From contig CADBAG010000022.1 in the NCBI GenBank assembly GCA_902792635.1, forward strand, positions 1 through 39,326: 39,326 nucleotides of DNA, given 5' to 3'. Below, one piece after another: positions 38,771 to 39,326 of the stretch. Below the pieces are notes generated by a model. The model made no database searches and was not told where the DNA came from. It was given only the letters and a program-made list of their open reading frames with translations. The translations under genes and the position numbers were made by a program. Each line of letters opens with the position of its first letter. The stretch's first letter is position 1. Source of the DNA: an uncultured Prevotellaceae bacterium. Lineage in GTDB: Bacteria; Bacteroidota; Bacteroidia; Bacteroidales; Bacteroidaceae.

Positions 38771-39273
38771 TAGATGCCAAAGGCGGCGGCTGGGGTATTG
38801 ACTACAGGAAATTCCGCGAGCGCCAACTGAAGCGTACGCAGAAGATGGCCATCGTGCTCGAACGTTTTATATCGCCCGAAGGCACTTTCCCCGTCATCGG
38901 CCGTTCCACGCCCTACCGCATGGCTGCCATGCAGCCGCTTGCTCTGATGGCTTGGTATCAGACGCTGCCCAAGGACCTCAGCAACGGTCAGGTAAGAGCC
39001 GCGTTGACACAGGTGTTCCACCGTATGTTTGACCAGCAGAACAACTTCAATCAGGGCGGCTATCTCACCATTGGATTCTGTGGCAGTCAGCCCGATACTG
39101 CCGACTGGTACACCAACAACGGCTCGCTCTACATGTGTTCGCTGGCCTTTATGCCGCTGGGACTGCCTGCCGATCATCCTTTCTGGAAGGATGCACCGCA
39201 ACCGTGGACACAGGTAAAGGCCTGGGGAGGACAACCTTTCCCGAAAGACCATCGATGGAATGACGACTTTTAA
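38768..39273 (+). pseudogene. 3' remnant of a DUF2264 gene
   Basis: From about 38780 the plus strand encodes the DUF2264 C-terminal part: AKGGGWGIDYRKFRERQLKR, then EGTFPVIGRSTPYRMAAMQP, NQGGYLTIGFCGSQPD and LPADHPFWKDAPQPWTQVKA, ending DDF. Complete family members are several hundred residues longer at the N-terminus and act in carbohydrate metabolism, often beside polysaccharide lyases or hydrolases. Here an ATG at 38524 opens a 249-codon frame, but its first ~80 codons are antisense to another gene fragment, so the 249-aa product is a chance fusion and the gene is broken. A secreted-protein gene follows at 39295. Confidence 0.75.
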
Positions 39274-39294
39274 TCCTAATTCATAAACCAAAAC

Positions 39295-39326
39295 ATGAGA
39301 ACTAAAATCATATTTCTGTTTACCCT
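39295..39326 (+). CDS. Start of a secreted protein (partial, runs off the window)
   Basis: Only MRTKIIFLFT and part of the next codon are present: a basic start followed by hydrophobic residues, the beginning of a signal peptide. It begins 21 bp after the DUF2264 remnant, so it was probably its operon partner, plausibly a glycan-active enzyme or binding protein. Confidence 0.55.
   Translation, partial: MRTKIIFLFT

Overview
The window looks like chromosomal DNA of a Bacteroidota species, most likely in or near Prevotella (Prevotellaceae). I infer this from gene content (NigD-like lipoprotein, S46 dipeptidyl-peptidase, DUF4369/TlpA-like thioredoxin, ECF sigma with a membrane partner, AraC regulator with a multi-TM N-terminus, a fused SpmA/SpmB-type protein). 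The promoters agree: nearly every transcription start region carries the Bacteroidota -7 box TAnnTTTG, several with a TTG 19-21 bp upstream, and Shine-Dalgarno sites are weak.

Layout. 1-326: nested inverted repeats. 327-2347: a membrane-bound AraC regulator and a drug/metabolite transporter, on the minus strand. 2443-9472: a six-gene plus-strand operon from one clear promoter. It encodes a GrpE-like factor, a lidless Hsp70, a large multi-TM protein with a disordered linker, an unknown all-helical protein, a Sel1/TPR protein and a DUF1963 protein, with no J-domain protein. This is the best candidate here for an undescribed system. 9513-15609: pncB and two divergent GH3 beta-glucosidases; the pncB promoter sits in the loop of the upstream gene's terminator. 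15655-17932: a 5 x 22 bp palindromic tandem array, then an LtaS/MdoB-type membrane sulfatase-fold transferase. 17968-19793: dusB between two large composite palindromic repeats. 19825-20127: a compact minus-strand unit for a 30-aa membrane peptide with its own promoter and terminator.

20214-27600: a THUMP-like methyltransferase, an M16 peptidase, a PfkB sugar kinase, a TlpA-like thioredoxin, a DEAD-box helicase and a LOG-family protein. 27657-31639: a NigD-like lipoprotein, an ECF sigma factor overlapping a gene that fuses an anti-sigma-like N-terminus to an outer-membrane beta-barrel, and a nucleoside-recognition (SpmAB) membrane protein. 31736-37909: a polysaccharide flippase, an S46 peptidase, a small anti-sigma-like membrane protein and an S41 (CtpA-type) protease.

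The right end holds tRNA-Asn with a good promoter and terminator. It is followed by AT-rich DNA in which the end of a minus-strand gene abuts the 3' third of a DUF2264 gene; this looks like a scar of an element that used the tRNA. A secreted protein starts at the right edge. Functions are assigned from recognisable motifs only; no similarity search was run.
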